Below, in pieces: positions 36,915 through 44,879 of a stretch of 64,000 nucleotides of DNA. Location: assembly GCA_041391665.1 (NCBI GenBank), contig JAWKNO010000001.1, positions 2,542,001-2,606,000 on the forward strand. The letters run 5' to 3'. A program made the position numbers and the translations under genes. Origin of the DNA: Bacteroidia bacterium (GTDB taxonomy: Bacteria; Bacteroidota; Bacteroidia; J057). The notes beneath the pieces were generated by a model. That model searched no databases and was not told where the DNA came from. It saw only the letters and a list, made by a program, of their open reading frames with translations. Numbering within the stretch: position 1 is the first letter of the stretch; each line of letters opens with the position of its first letter.

Positions 36915-37397
36915 ATGCGAAATCTGATCATTCTTCTGTCATTTTTTTTCCTATGGTCCTGTAAGCCCACGGAAAATATCTATATGTACGAGGTAAATGA
37001 AGTTTCTGTCACGCAGTCGGGCATCGGCAAAAATACTCCTAAAAGCGATCTGGAGTTTATTTCCCTCGCTTATTCCGATCTATTTGGAAAAACCATTCCC
37101 GAAAATGCTCTCCAGAGTATGGTGCTTGCCTATAATGCCATGGGTGATAAGGCATTAATAGCTGACTTGATTATCCGCAACATGCTCAACAGTCCGGAAG
37201 CCGATGTGCCTTCCAGCCAGGCCATGCGTGCCGATGTGGATGGTTTTATCGTGGCCACTTTCAAAAAGTTTTATGTGCGCGAGCCGGGAGAGTACGAGCT
37301 TTGGTACTTCCGCAGCCTGATTGAAGGCGACAGTCAAATCACTCCGGAGATCATTTATTATGCAATTCTCACTTCTGATGAATACAGGTTTTATTAG
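36915..37397 (+). CDS. Short lipoprotein with the same helical repeat
   Basis: A 160-aa lipoprotein (signal LIILLSFFFLWSCKPTE) 12 nt after the previous gene. It carries two copies of the unit seen in its neighbour: EFISLAYSDLFGKTIPENAL...NMLNSPEA near 50-97, and FIVATFKKFYVREPGEYELW...ILTSDEYRFY near 110-160. No enzymatic motif is visible. The shared repeat suggests the two proteins arose by duplication or bind the same partner. A palindrome follows before the DUF1501 gene. Confidence 0.65.
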   Translation: MRNLIILLSFFFLWSCKPTENIYMYEVNEVSVTQSGIGKNTPKSDLEFISLAYSDLFGKTIPENALQSMVLAYNAMGDKALIADLIIRNMLNSPEADVPSSQAMRADVDGFIVATFKKFYVREPGEYELWYFRSLIEGDSQITPEIIYYAILTSDEYRFY

Positions 37398-37412
37398 AAT
37401 TTCCCTGTGGCT

Positions 37413-37463
37413 TCGAGAGCCTCAGCCACCAGGATCAATAACCGGTGGCTGAGGCCCTCGATG
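37413..37463. repeat. REP-like palindrome
   Basis: Left arm GAGAGCCTCAGCCACC (37415-37430) and right arm GGTGGCTGAGGCCCTC (37444-37459) pair with one mismatch and extend weakly outward (TGGCTTC.../...GATGCC). The core GGTGGCTGAG...TCGA resembles a palindrome widely scattered in bacterial genomes. It sits between two genes of one operon, so it may modulate expression of the downstream DUF1501 gene. Confidence 0.6.
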
Positions 37464-37494
37464 CCCCGGTTATCCATTTCCCTAAAAGAGATTT

Positions 37495-38796
37495 ATGAAA
37501 AGAAGAAGTTTTATCAAAAAATCTGGCGTGGCAGCGGCGACTGCTTTTGTTGCGCCCTATATTCTTCCTTCAGGGCGGCTCTTTGCCCGCACGATGAGCC
37601 GTAAGGCAAACCATGTAGTATTTTGCCTGTTTGCCGGCGGGGTACGAAATATGGAATCTGTTCATCAAAATGAAGGAAACCTGATGCCCGCAATGTTTGA
37701 CGGTGTGGGGTCGGCCATTCCCGGACTTGATCCTGTACCTGCTTCACCCTGGCCGGTAAAACTGCGTTCAGAGGGTACTTTTTTTCAGGAAATGCGGTAT
37801 AAAGAAGGCCCTACCGGCCACTTCAACGGACATACGGTTGCGGTTACGGGCGTGTATACCAATACCGGGCTGAACCTTCGCGCCAATCCCGATTATCCTA
37901 CGATTTTTGAATATTATCTCAAACACAATTCCCCGGCGGTAACGGCCAAAAACGCCTGGTGGGTTTCCAATGCACTTGGCCCATACCCGGCGCTGAACTA
38001 TAGCAATTACCCCGGCTATGGTCCGCTGTATGGTGCCAACCATATTGCACCTACGTCTTTAATCAGTCTGGCTACTTATCCTTCTATTGGTCAGCCCAAA
38101 CAGTTTCAGTTTCACGAAGAGGAAAAAGTGCTGGGAATCCGCGACTTTCTCAATAAAAATTTTGACAAATCGCTCGACAACAGCAATGCAGGCAACTACA
38201 ATACCCCTGACGACGCGGCGCAAATCCGGTCATTTATTCAATCCATGTTTGATAAAGGGGTTTCCGGTCAGTTTTTAAATCCGCTCGGCGTCCCTACAGC
38301 CAACGCAAACAATGACATTTTCACCATTCTTTTTGCTGAAGAGGTGATTAAAAATTTTCAACCAGAACTGCTGGTGGTAAATATGACCGATGTGGATGCC
38401 TGTCACCAAAACTTTACCCAGTACTGCAACAATCTCCGAAAGGCAGATTATGCTGTGGCGCATCTTTGGAAAACGATTCAGGAAACGCCTGGAATGGCCG
38501 ATGATACTGTGCTCATTGTCGTTCCCGAACATGGACGTAACCTTGAAGGCAATACGGTAAAAGATATTTACGGCAGATTTGGTATTGACCATACCGGAGA
38601 TAATACTTCCCGGGAAATCTTTTCTCTGATACTTGGACCGGCAGGAGTTGTCAACAAAAACCAAACGATCGGTACGCCTTCAAATCCGGTGGGTGAAAGC
38701 ATCGACATCGTACCGACCATCGCCCATATTCTGGGATTTGACGTTCACATTCCGGCTGGAATGCTGCCCGGCAGAGTATTGACCGAAGCCTTCTAA
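37495..38796 (+). CDS. DUF1501 family protein with Tat signal
   Basis: A 433-aa exported protein with a twin-arginine signal at the very start (MKRRSFIKKSGVAAATAF). The body matches DUF1501, a member of the alkaline-phosphatase/sulfatase-like superfamily. VVFCLFAGGVRNMESVHQ is at the position of the metal-binding strand, ATVTGVYTNTG-like text follows, and VVPEHGRNLEGNTVKDIYGR with GIDHTGDNTSREIFSLILGP sits near the C terminus. Tat export implies folding, probably with metal, before secretion. DUF1501 proteins usually travel with cytochrome-like or DUF1549/1800 genes, as in this cluster. The biochemical role is unknown. Confidence 0.88.
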   Translation: MKRRSFIKKSGVAAATAFVAPYILPSGRLFARTMSRKANHVVFCLFAGGVRNMESVHQNEGNLMPAMFDGVGSAIPGLDPVPASPWPVKLRSEGTFFQEMRYKEGPTGHFNGHTVAVTGVYTNTGLNLRANPDYPTIFEYYLKHNSPAVTAKNAWWVSNALGPYPALNYSNYPGYGPLYGANHIAPTSLISLATYPSIGQPKQFQFHEEEKVLGIRDFLNKNFDKSLDNSNAGNYNTPDDAAQIRSFIQSMFDKGVSGQFLNPLGVPTANANNDIFTILFAEEVIKNFQPELLVVNMTDVDACHQNFTQYCNNLRKADYAVAHLWKTIQETPGMADDTVLIVVPEHGRNLEGNTVKDIYGRFGIDHTGDNTSREIFSLILGPAGVVNKNQTIGTPSNPVGESIDIVPTIAHILGFDVHIPAGMLPGRVLTEAF

Positions 38797-38806
38797 TCTA
38801 TTTGCC

Positions 38807-39781
38807 ATGAACCATATCAGACCTGCATTATTCAAAGTATTGATCTGGGCTTTTTTATCAGGCCTGTTTTTTTCTGCCTGCCAGCCTGATGACACGCCGC
38901 CGCCGCCCAACCCGTATGATCTGGTAAATTATGGAGAGCCGCCCGTTCCGTTGCCTCAGCCAGACTCGGGTACTTTGGTGGGGCTTCATACTTACATTTT
39001 TTCCCAAAGCTGCGCTGTACCGGGTTGTCACGATGGAAACTTTGAGCCCGATTTCCGTACGGTACAATCCACCTATTCGACGCTGGTTTTTCAGCCGGTG
39101 GTAAAAAATAATACAGCCCAATCGTATGTGTACAGGGTGTTGCCTTTTGATGTGGGTGGATCATGGCTGTACAACCGGATCACCACAGATGACCAGACCC
39201 TCGGACGGATGCCTCTGTATGACAACCCGCTTACGCCCGGACAGGTAAAGGCCGTTGAGAAATGGATTAATGCAGGGGCCCCCGATATGTTTGGGAACGT
39301 TTCTTCTTTACCCAATACCCAGCCTCAGTTTACGGCTATGGCGGCATTTGCAGATTTTAATGGAGTCGAGTACCGAATTGATACCATCAGAGGCGGCAAT
39401 ACCTTTAACCCGTTTGCCTCGCTCAAAAATCTGAATGTAACAATTTGGGTGGCGGTCAGTGACGACAGTACAGCAACCGCTGCACTGAAAAACAGCCGGA
39501 TGCGTTTTTCCGAAGCGTTTGACAACTTTGGAAGTAGTGCCACACAGATCACAGCTGTTTATAGCGCTACGCCCAAATTGATTCCCAACTGGTACGGCAC
39601 AGGCAATACGGCCGAACTTCACTGGAAAATCACTTTTAACACCAATATTTTCCCTGTTGGAAAAGTGACATTCTTCCGGTTTTACACCAATGATGGTACG
39701 CATAGCGAAGATTTCGAGTTTCCGCGTAATACACATCCCAATGAGTTGAAAACCTTCATGTCCTTTTATATTGTCCCATAA
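38807..39781 (+). CDS. Cytochrome c-like lipoprotein with CX4CH motif
   Basis: A 324-aa lipoprotein (lipobox LSGLFFSACQPDD, then a Pro-rich linker). Residues 57-150 resemble a small c-type cytochrome. The haem site would be Cys69-AVPG-Cys74-His75, a CX4CH spacing instead of CXXCH, and Met135 in TLGRMPLYDNPLTPGQ would be the distal ligand, followed by IKKW-like WINAGAPD. The C-terminal half is beta-rich and has no recognised family. It lies 10 nt after DUF1501, and its stop overlaps the next ATG by one base (TAATG). It probably hands electrons to or from the DUF1501 system, if haem is truly bound. Confidence 0.7.
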   Translation: MNHIRPALFKVLIWAFLSGLFFSACQPDDTPPPPNPYDLVNYGEPPVPLPQPDSGTLVGLHTYIFSQSCAVPGCHDGNFEPDFRTVQSTYSTLVFQPVVKNNTAQSYVYRVLPFDVGGSWLYNRITTDDQTLGRMPLYDNPLTPGQVKAVEKWINAGAPDMFGNVSSLPNTQPQFTAMAAFADFNGVEYRIDTIRGGNTFNPFASLKNLNVTIWVAVSDDSTATAALKNSRMRFSEAFDNFGSSATQITAVYSATPKLIPNWYGTGNTAELHWKITFNTNIFPVGKVTFFRFYTNDGTHSEDFEFPRNTHPNELKTFMSFYIVP

Positions 39782-40242
39782 TGAAATCTCCACATTACCT
39801 GCGAATCTTCCCTGCCCTTGCTTTGTTGAGTATGATGCTCTTTTCGTGCTCACATCTGGATGAAATTGCCCCACCTTCAGCGGTGCCCGAAATACAACTC
39901 ATTAGCGTTTCTCCCTTATCGGTGAAAGCGCATCAGCAGGAAATTGTCTTTAAACTTGAGTACACAGACGGTGATGGCGACCTGGGCTCTAATAACGACA
40001 CAGATCGAAATGTATTTGTGCGGGACAACCGGATTGATATTACCCACGAATTTCGGCTAAAGCAGCTTGCGCCTGATGGGGCGGTCATACCGATTACGGG
40101 GATATTTGAGGTTATTCTGCCGAATACCATTATCACTGACGGGTCAGGGGAGGAGAAGGTTGTCTTCTCCATTTACATTGTAGATCGGGCGGGAAATGAA
40201 AGCAATGTGGTGGACACACCGGAAATCACAATCACCGAGTAG
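39781..40242 (+). CDS. Lipoprotein with single beta-sandwich-like domain
   Basis: A 153-aa lipoprotein (ALALLSMMLFSCSHLDE) translationally coupled to the cytochrome-like gene (TAATG). The mature part is one beta domain with FKLEYTDGDGDLGSNNDTDR near 58-77, a DxDxD-type calcium-binding-like loop, and a final YIVDRAGNESNVVDTPEITI strand pair. This is common in cadherin-like and surface-anchored modules. Last gene of the DUF1501 cluster; it probably acts as a surface-binding subunit. Convergent with the sensor kinase gene. Confidence 0.65.
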   Translation: MKSPHYLRIFPALALLSMMLFSCSHLDEIAPPSAVPEIQLISVSPLSVKAHQQEIVFKLEYTDGDGDLGSNNDTDRNVFVRDNRIDITHEFRLKQLAPDGAVIPITGIFEVILPNTIITDGSGEEKVVFSIYIVDRAGNESNVVDTPEITITE

Positions 40243-40249
40243 CCTGGGA

Positions 40250-43200
40250 TTAGGTTGACCGATGGCTTTTGGGGACTGTAAAGAAAAAAGTTGTACCTTT
40301 TCCCGGTTCTGATTCAGCCCAGATCGTGCCGCCGCGTACTTCGACAATACGTTTACAAATAGCGAGCCCGATGCCTGTTCCGGGAAACTCACTGACATTC
40401 AGTCGTTGAAATGGTTCAAAGATCTTGGCAAGATATTCTTCTCCTATCCCCACGCCGTTATCTTTGACAGATACAATATAATAACCCGGACTGTCTTTTG
40501 CTTCTATGATAATCAGCGGGTTTTCTGAGCGATTAAACTTCAGACCATTGCCAATAAGATTCTGGAAAAGGAGTTCCCATTGGTAGGAAGAACCAAAAAA
40601 TTGCGGCAGAGGGAGTACTTCAATTTTTGCCTTTTTTTCTTCTATCAGGTTGGTTAGGTTTTGGGTTACTGTATCAACAATTTCATTAAGATTGAGTTGT
40701 TCTCCCTCCATTTCCTCATTTCCCAGCCGGGTATAATCAAGGAGGTCGTTGATAATATTAAACATGTGTTTTGCACCCTGGACGGCATAGTTGATAAAAG
40801 ATTGTCCTTCTTCATCAATCTGATGCATATATCTTCTTTCCAGCAGTTGAAGGTGGCCAATAATCGTTCTCAGGGGTGTTTTCAGGTCATGAGAGGCCAC
40901 ATAAGTAAACTGCTCCATATCCTGATTATTTCGGGCGAGTTCTTCCACTTTTTGGGTAAGCGCCAGCGTTTTATCCCTAACTGTCATTTCCAGTTGAACC
41001 TTCTGTTTTTCGGAAGATAAAAATCTGAAAAGGAAAAATAACATGAGCAGCGCCAAACATATAAGTATGACAATAAACCACCAGGTTCGGTAAAATGGCG
41101 GCTGGATGACAAGGGTGATTTTTATAGGCTTTTCACTTATCGGCCCATCGCGACTGATGGCGCGAATCGTAAAAATATATTTGCCGGGAGACAATGCCTG
41201 AAAATCGATCCAGGGTTGAGTGGTAACCGCCCATGCGTCTTGCTCGCCAACCCCATATTTTTCCAGCTTATACTGGTAAGAAAGTTTCCCCAGATTTCTG
41301 AAGGAGATCCCTGAATAGTGGATACTGATTTTATTTCCTTCATCAGGATAAGTATAATGATCTTTTAAGTCTACTTCATTTCCATTTAAAACTACCCTGG
41401 TAAGGTAAACGGGCGGCTTAAATTCATCTTTCTGAATTTTTTCTTCATCAAAAACAGTTAGCCCCAAATCTGTAAGTACAAAGATATCATGTTTATACTT
41501 GATCACCTTTTTTACCTTATCTGAAATAATGCCATCTTTTTGATCAAACCATTGATTATCAATATTTTTCTGACCAAATACATAGTTTTGTATTTTGGCG
41601 ATTCCCCGGTTTGTCGCAATCCATATTTTTTTTTCACTTTCATCAAGTAATATGCTGTTGCAAACATTACCTTTTAATTCTTTTTGAAGATCAAGTTTAT
41701 GGTAGCCTCCATTTTTGAGGACTATCGTCCCATTTCCCTGCGTTGCCAGCCATACCGTACTGTCCGTACCTGTTTGGATATCGACGATAGAAGTTCTAAA
41801 TATATTTTCCTTCTCATAGTAATTAATCATATTTTCTCCCAGTCCGGATGAAAGTCCTTTTGGCCAGCTATACCAAATAGTACCGGTGGCATCTCTGGCC
41901 GCAATTTGAGTCCTGGGGTTGCTATGAAAATTATTTCGTTCCGTAAGGTTATCGATAAAGGAACTTACCCCGTCAGGCTTTAAGAGTAAGTATAAATCTT
42001 TCCGGGTACAATCCAGCAAATACGAATCTGTAAGAATCAGAATATTGCCTGCCTTATCCTGAGAAAGGCGATGTGGGGCCTTTAGTGTTTGCGCAGCACC
42101 AAAGCCATGGAGGGATTGCAGGGTATTATTTTCCCAAAGACAAAGTCGCAGATTCGTCAGTACAAGGATGGTGTTTCCCTGAAGCGGGAGGAAGCTGGTA
42201 ATAATTTCTCCGGATTTTAGCGAGTCCTGGAAATCAAATACCTGTGGGATGGTTTTCTCAATTTCACCTGAAACAGAAAGAATATGGCCGGATGAAAGGC
42301 CCAGCATAAGTCTTCCATCCGGACTCTCCTGTATGTCATAGATTTGGTTCGTCTGGGAAATTCCGAGATTTTTCATTACGAGTGCATTTCTCTCCAGAAT
42401 CCCATTTGCGTTGGAAAGTAAGAGAAATACTCCATTGCTCTGGGAAGTAAACCAAAGGTTGCCTTCCACATCTTCCATTACCTGACTGATTGGGATACCG
42501 GCAAGGTAGTGATCTACCGGTTTCCATTTTCTGCCAACCTGCTGAAGGCGAAAAGCACCGTTTTTGCTTCCTATCCACAAATCTCCTGAATGATCTTCAA
42601 CGATAGCGTTAACGGGGCCATCTGTGATTTTATCAGAAATAAGCACTTGTTCCCCGTTTGATCGTATATTCACCAGGCCCAGATCCGAAGAATAAACAAT
42701 TTCTTTGTTGTGGAGAACACAGGTTGCAGGCGAAAAATTCTCATTATTAATGGCGAATGACAAGGGAATATGCCGGAAAATGGTCTGACCGTTGAGTACA
42801 TGAAATCCGTCCTGATTATATATCCATATCTTTCCTTCATCATCGGTTTCTTTCAGGTAGGGCGTGCCTGATATGCCCATTGTGCCAGGGTCAATATCTG
42901 TAATACTGTCAACGGGTAATCCTGCCTTTTTATAAAATAATGTACGGGCAGAAGAAAACCACATATTGCCTGAAGAGTCTTCCAGAACACTAACTATCCG
43001 TTTATCGCCCATCCCGATATAGGTGAAATTATTCCCATCAAAATAGGACATCTCTCCCTGGGTAAGAATCCATAACTGTTTTTTCTTATCCTGAATGACT
43101 TTTCGGATATTATTTTTGGGGATTCCGTCTTCTACTGTATAATTTTTGAAGGAATAACCATCAAATTTGCAAAGCCCGGCCTCTGTGGCAAACCATATAT

Positions 43201-43360
43201 AGCCTTTTTCGTCCTGCAAAACGTCCTGAACGAAGTTGCTGGGCAGGCCCTCTTCAATGGTGAGATGATGAAAATTTTGCCATACCCCCTGACCTGTTAC
43301 GGTAAAGGGCATGAGATAAACCCCAAAAATGATATACCGGAGAATATTCGGCATATTCAA
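40250..43360 (-). CDS. Two-component sensor histidine kinase with propeller sensor domain
   Basis: A 1036-aa membrane kinase. After a signal peptide come two-component propeller repeats across most of the first 620 residues (ENLPSNFVQDVLQDEKGYIWF-like units such as GYIWFATEAGLCKFDGYS). Then a Y_Y_Y beta domain (LSYQYKLEKYGVG..., SPGKYIFTIRAI), one TM helix (TWWFIVILICLALLMLFFLF), a coiled coil, HisKA with VASHDLKTPLRTIIGH (His824), and HATPase with NLIGNGLKFN, DNGVGIGEEY and GTGIGLAICKR. It lacks the receiver and AraC domains of full hybrid HTCS proteins, so a separate regulator must exist elsewhere. It starts 9 nt downstream of the helicase stop. Confidence 0.93.
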   Translation of the reverse strand: MNMPNILRYIIFGVYLMPFTVTGQGVWQNFHHLTIEEGLPSNFVQDVLQDEKGYIWFATEAGLCKFDGYSFKNYTVEDGIPKNNIRKVIQDKKKQLWILTQGEMSYFDGNNFTYIGMGDKRIVSVLEDSSGNMWFSSARTLFYKKAGLPVDSITDIDPGTMGISGTPYLKETDDEGKIWIYNQDGFHVLNGQTIFRHIPLSFAINNENFSPATCVLHNKEIVYSSDLGLVNIRSNGEQVLISDKITDGPVNAIVEDHSGDLWIGSKNGAFRLQQVGRKWKPVDHYLAGIPISQVMEDVEGNLWFTSQSNGVFLLLSNANGILERNALVMKNLGISQTNQIYDIQESPDGRLMLGLSSGHILSVSGEIEKTIPQVFDFQDSLKSGEIITSFLPLQGNTILVLTNLRLCLWENNTLQSLHGFGAAQTLKAPHRLSQDKAGNILILTDSYLLDCTRKDLYLLLKPDGVSSFIDNLTERNNFHSNPRTQIAARDATGTIWYSWPKGLSSGLGENMINYYEKENIFRTSIVDIQTGTDSTVWLATQGNGTIVLKNGGYHKLDLQKELKGNVCNSILLDESEKKIWIATNRGIAKIQNYVFGQKNIDNQWFDQKDGIISDKVKKVIKYKHDIFVLTDLGLTVFDEEKIQKDEFKPPVYLTRVVLNGNEVDLKDHYTYPDEGNKISIHYSGISFRNLGKLSYQYKLEKYGVGEQDAWAVTTQPWIDFQALSPGKYIFTIRAISRDGPISEKPIKITLVIQPPFYRTWWFIVILICLALLMLFFLFRFLSSEKQKVQLEMTVRDKTLALTQKVEELARNNQDMEQFTYVASHDLKTPLRTIIGHLQLLERRYMHQIDEEGQSFINYAVQGAKHMFNIINDLLDYTRLGNEEMEGEQLNLNEIVDTVTQNLTNLIEEKKAKIEVLPLPQFFGSSYQWELLFQNLIGNGLKFNRSENPLIIIEAKDSPGYYIVSVKDNGVGIGEEYLAKIFEPFQRLNVSEFPGTGIGLAICKRIVEVRGGTIWAESEPGKGTTFFFTVPKSHRST

Positions 43361-43369
43361 AAATATGAA

Positions 43370-44788
43370 TTAATCTTTGTAAAAAGGACAATTTAACATA
43401 AAAACTCGTTTTTCGGCACGTGTAAAAACTGTATAGGTCCATCTTACATAAGCCTGGAGGTCATTTCCATAGTCCGGTTCAAAGGCAATAATCACATTTT
43501 CCCATTGGCCTCCCTGTGATTTGTGGCCGGTAATAGCATATCCGTACTTAATCTGTAAGGCATTTATGTAAGGGTCGGTACGCATCATTTCTGCGGCTTT
43601 GCTTTTGGGAAGGCCTATATACTCTTGCCGCCGTTCCTGCAACACGCGATACATCACTTCCGAAGGAAGCTGTGGCTGTTTGTCCTGCAATAGATTCAGC
43701 ACTACTTTACATTCTACCGGAAAAGGTTCGCCCCGGGTATCCTGAAACTCGATTTCCACATCCATAAACTCCAGCCCATACTTTTTTTCACGGGTTTCGG
43801 GATGTACGTGGCGAATGGTTCCCATTTCTCCGTTGGCGATGAAGGGAAATTTTTTCGGATCGCCCCATGCATAGTTATTTCGCACCACCATGACCAGATC
43901 TGAAGCTACCAGCAATTCTTCCTCCTGTATCATCTGGTTGCGGATCGCCTGATTGACGCGGGTAGCCTGGTAATTGGAGTAGGTGAGAAACACCACCCTG
44001 TCCTGATCTCCGGCTACAAAATACCCCATATAGGTTTCCAGCGCTTCCCATGCATTTTCCAGTACCTGAACATCGCGGTTGGATTCAATCAGAAGCTTTT
44101 TGGGTTTACCTGCCTGATAGGCATCGCGGATCAGGACGGCATTTTCCAATACACCTGAGTCCACCAGTTGGCGGCGCACCTCCGACAGGTGGGCGTGAAA
44201 TACCCGGAGGCCACCGCTTTTAAGCAAAAGATCAGGGTCAAGCGCCGGAGAATCATTGTGGCCGACTGGTGGCAACTGCACCGGATCTCCTACAATGATC
44301 AGCTTGTTGCTATCATCATTGGAATAAACATAAGCCAGCAAATCCACCAGCAGATTGTTTTGTGTATTGCTGTCGCGGTGGTTGCCGATCATGGAAGCCT
44401 CATCGACAATATAGATCACACGGCCCGTTTCCTTGTTTTCTTTCAGGTCAAAATATAGTTCTCCCGCGCTGTTTTCGATGGGAGAATAGATATGGTGGTG
44501 AATGGTATAGGCGAGGCGTTTGGTGCGTTTGCTGATCACTTTGGCAGCTCTGCCGGTAGGTGCAAGCAGGATAACCTTAAACCCCGATTTTCGCAAAATT
44601 TGGGTAAACAGACTGATCAGAAAAGTTTTACCCGTACCCGCAGAACCCGTAAGCAGATAGGCAGAAAAAGCCTGCTTGCTTCGCAGAAAATCAATAAAAA
44701 CATGCAGGGCATCATCCTGATCCTCGGTTAGTGTAATATCATCCTTTCCCAGCAGGTCTTTGAGTAAATGGGATTTGGGATCGGGCAT
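43370..44788 (-). CDS. RecD-like AAA ATPase/DNA helicase
   Basis: A 472-aa superfamily 1 helicase-like protein. The Walker A is LLTGSAGTGKTFL (GSAGTGKT at 48-55) and the Walker B-like IYIVDEASMIGNH is near 124. A QLPPVGHND motif III region follows, and a C-terminal UvrD_C_2-type block YAITGHKSQGGQWENVIIAF sits near the end. It is shorter than RecD2 and lacks an N-terminal extension, fitting the stand-alone RecD-like/PIF1-like helicases of Bacteroidota. It likely remodels DNA or RNA in the cytoplasm. It shares a transcript direction with the sensor kinase but no obvious function. Confidence 0.9.
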   Translation of the reverse strand: MPDPKSHLLKDLLGKDDITLTEDQDDALHVFIDFLRSKQAFSAYLLTGSAGTGKTFLISLFTQILRKSGFKVILLAPTGRAAKVISKRTKRLAYTIHHHIYSPIENSAGELYFDLKENKETGRVIYIVDEASMIGNHRDSNTQNNLLVDLLAYVYSNDDSNKLIIVGDPVQLPPVGHNDSPALDPDLLLKSGGLRVFHAHLSEVRRQLVDSGVLENAVLIRDAYQAGKPKKLLIESNRDVQVLENAWEALETYMGYFVAGDQDRVVFLTYSNYQATRVNQAIRNQMIQEEELLVASDLVMVVRNNYAWGDPKKFPFIANGEMGTIRHVHPETREKKYGLEFMDVEIEFQDTRGEPFPVECKVVLNLLQDKQPQLPSEVMYRVLQERRQEYIGLPKSKAAEMMRTDPYINALQIKYGYAITGHKSQGGQWENVIIAFEPDYGNDLQAYVRWTYTVFTRAEKRVFMLNCPFYKD

Positions 44789-44879
44789 GGAGGTTTATTT
44801 AGAGAAAACAGAATGATAATTCATCCCAAATTAGCATTTTCTTATGTGATTTCCTTGAATTGAATCACCGGCTTTCCAT

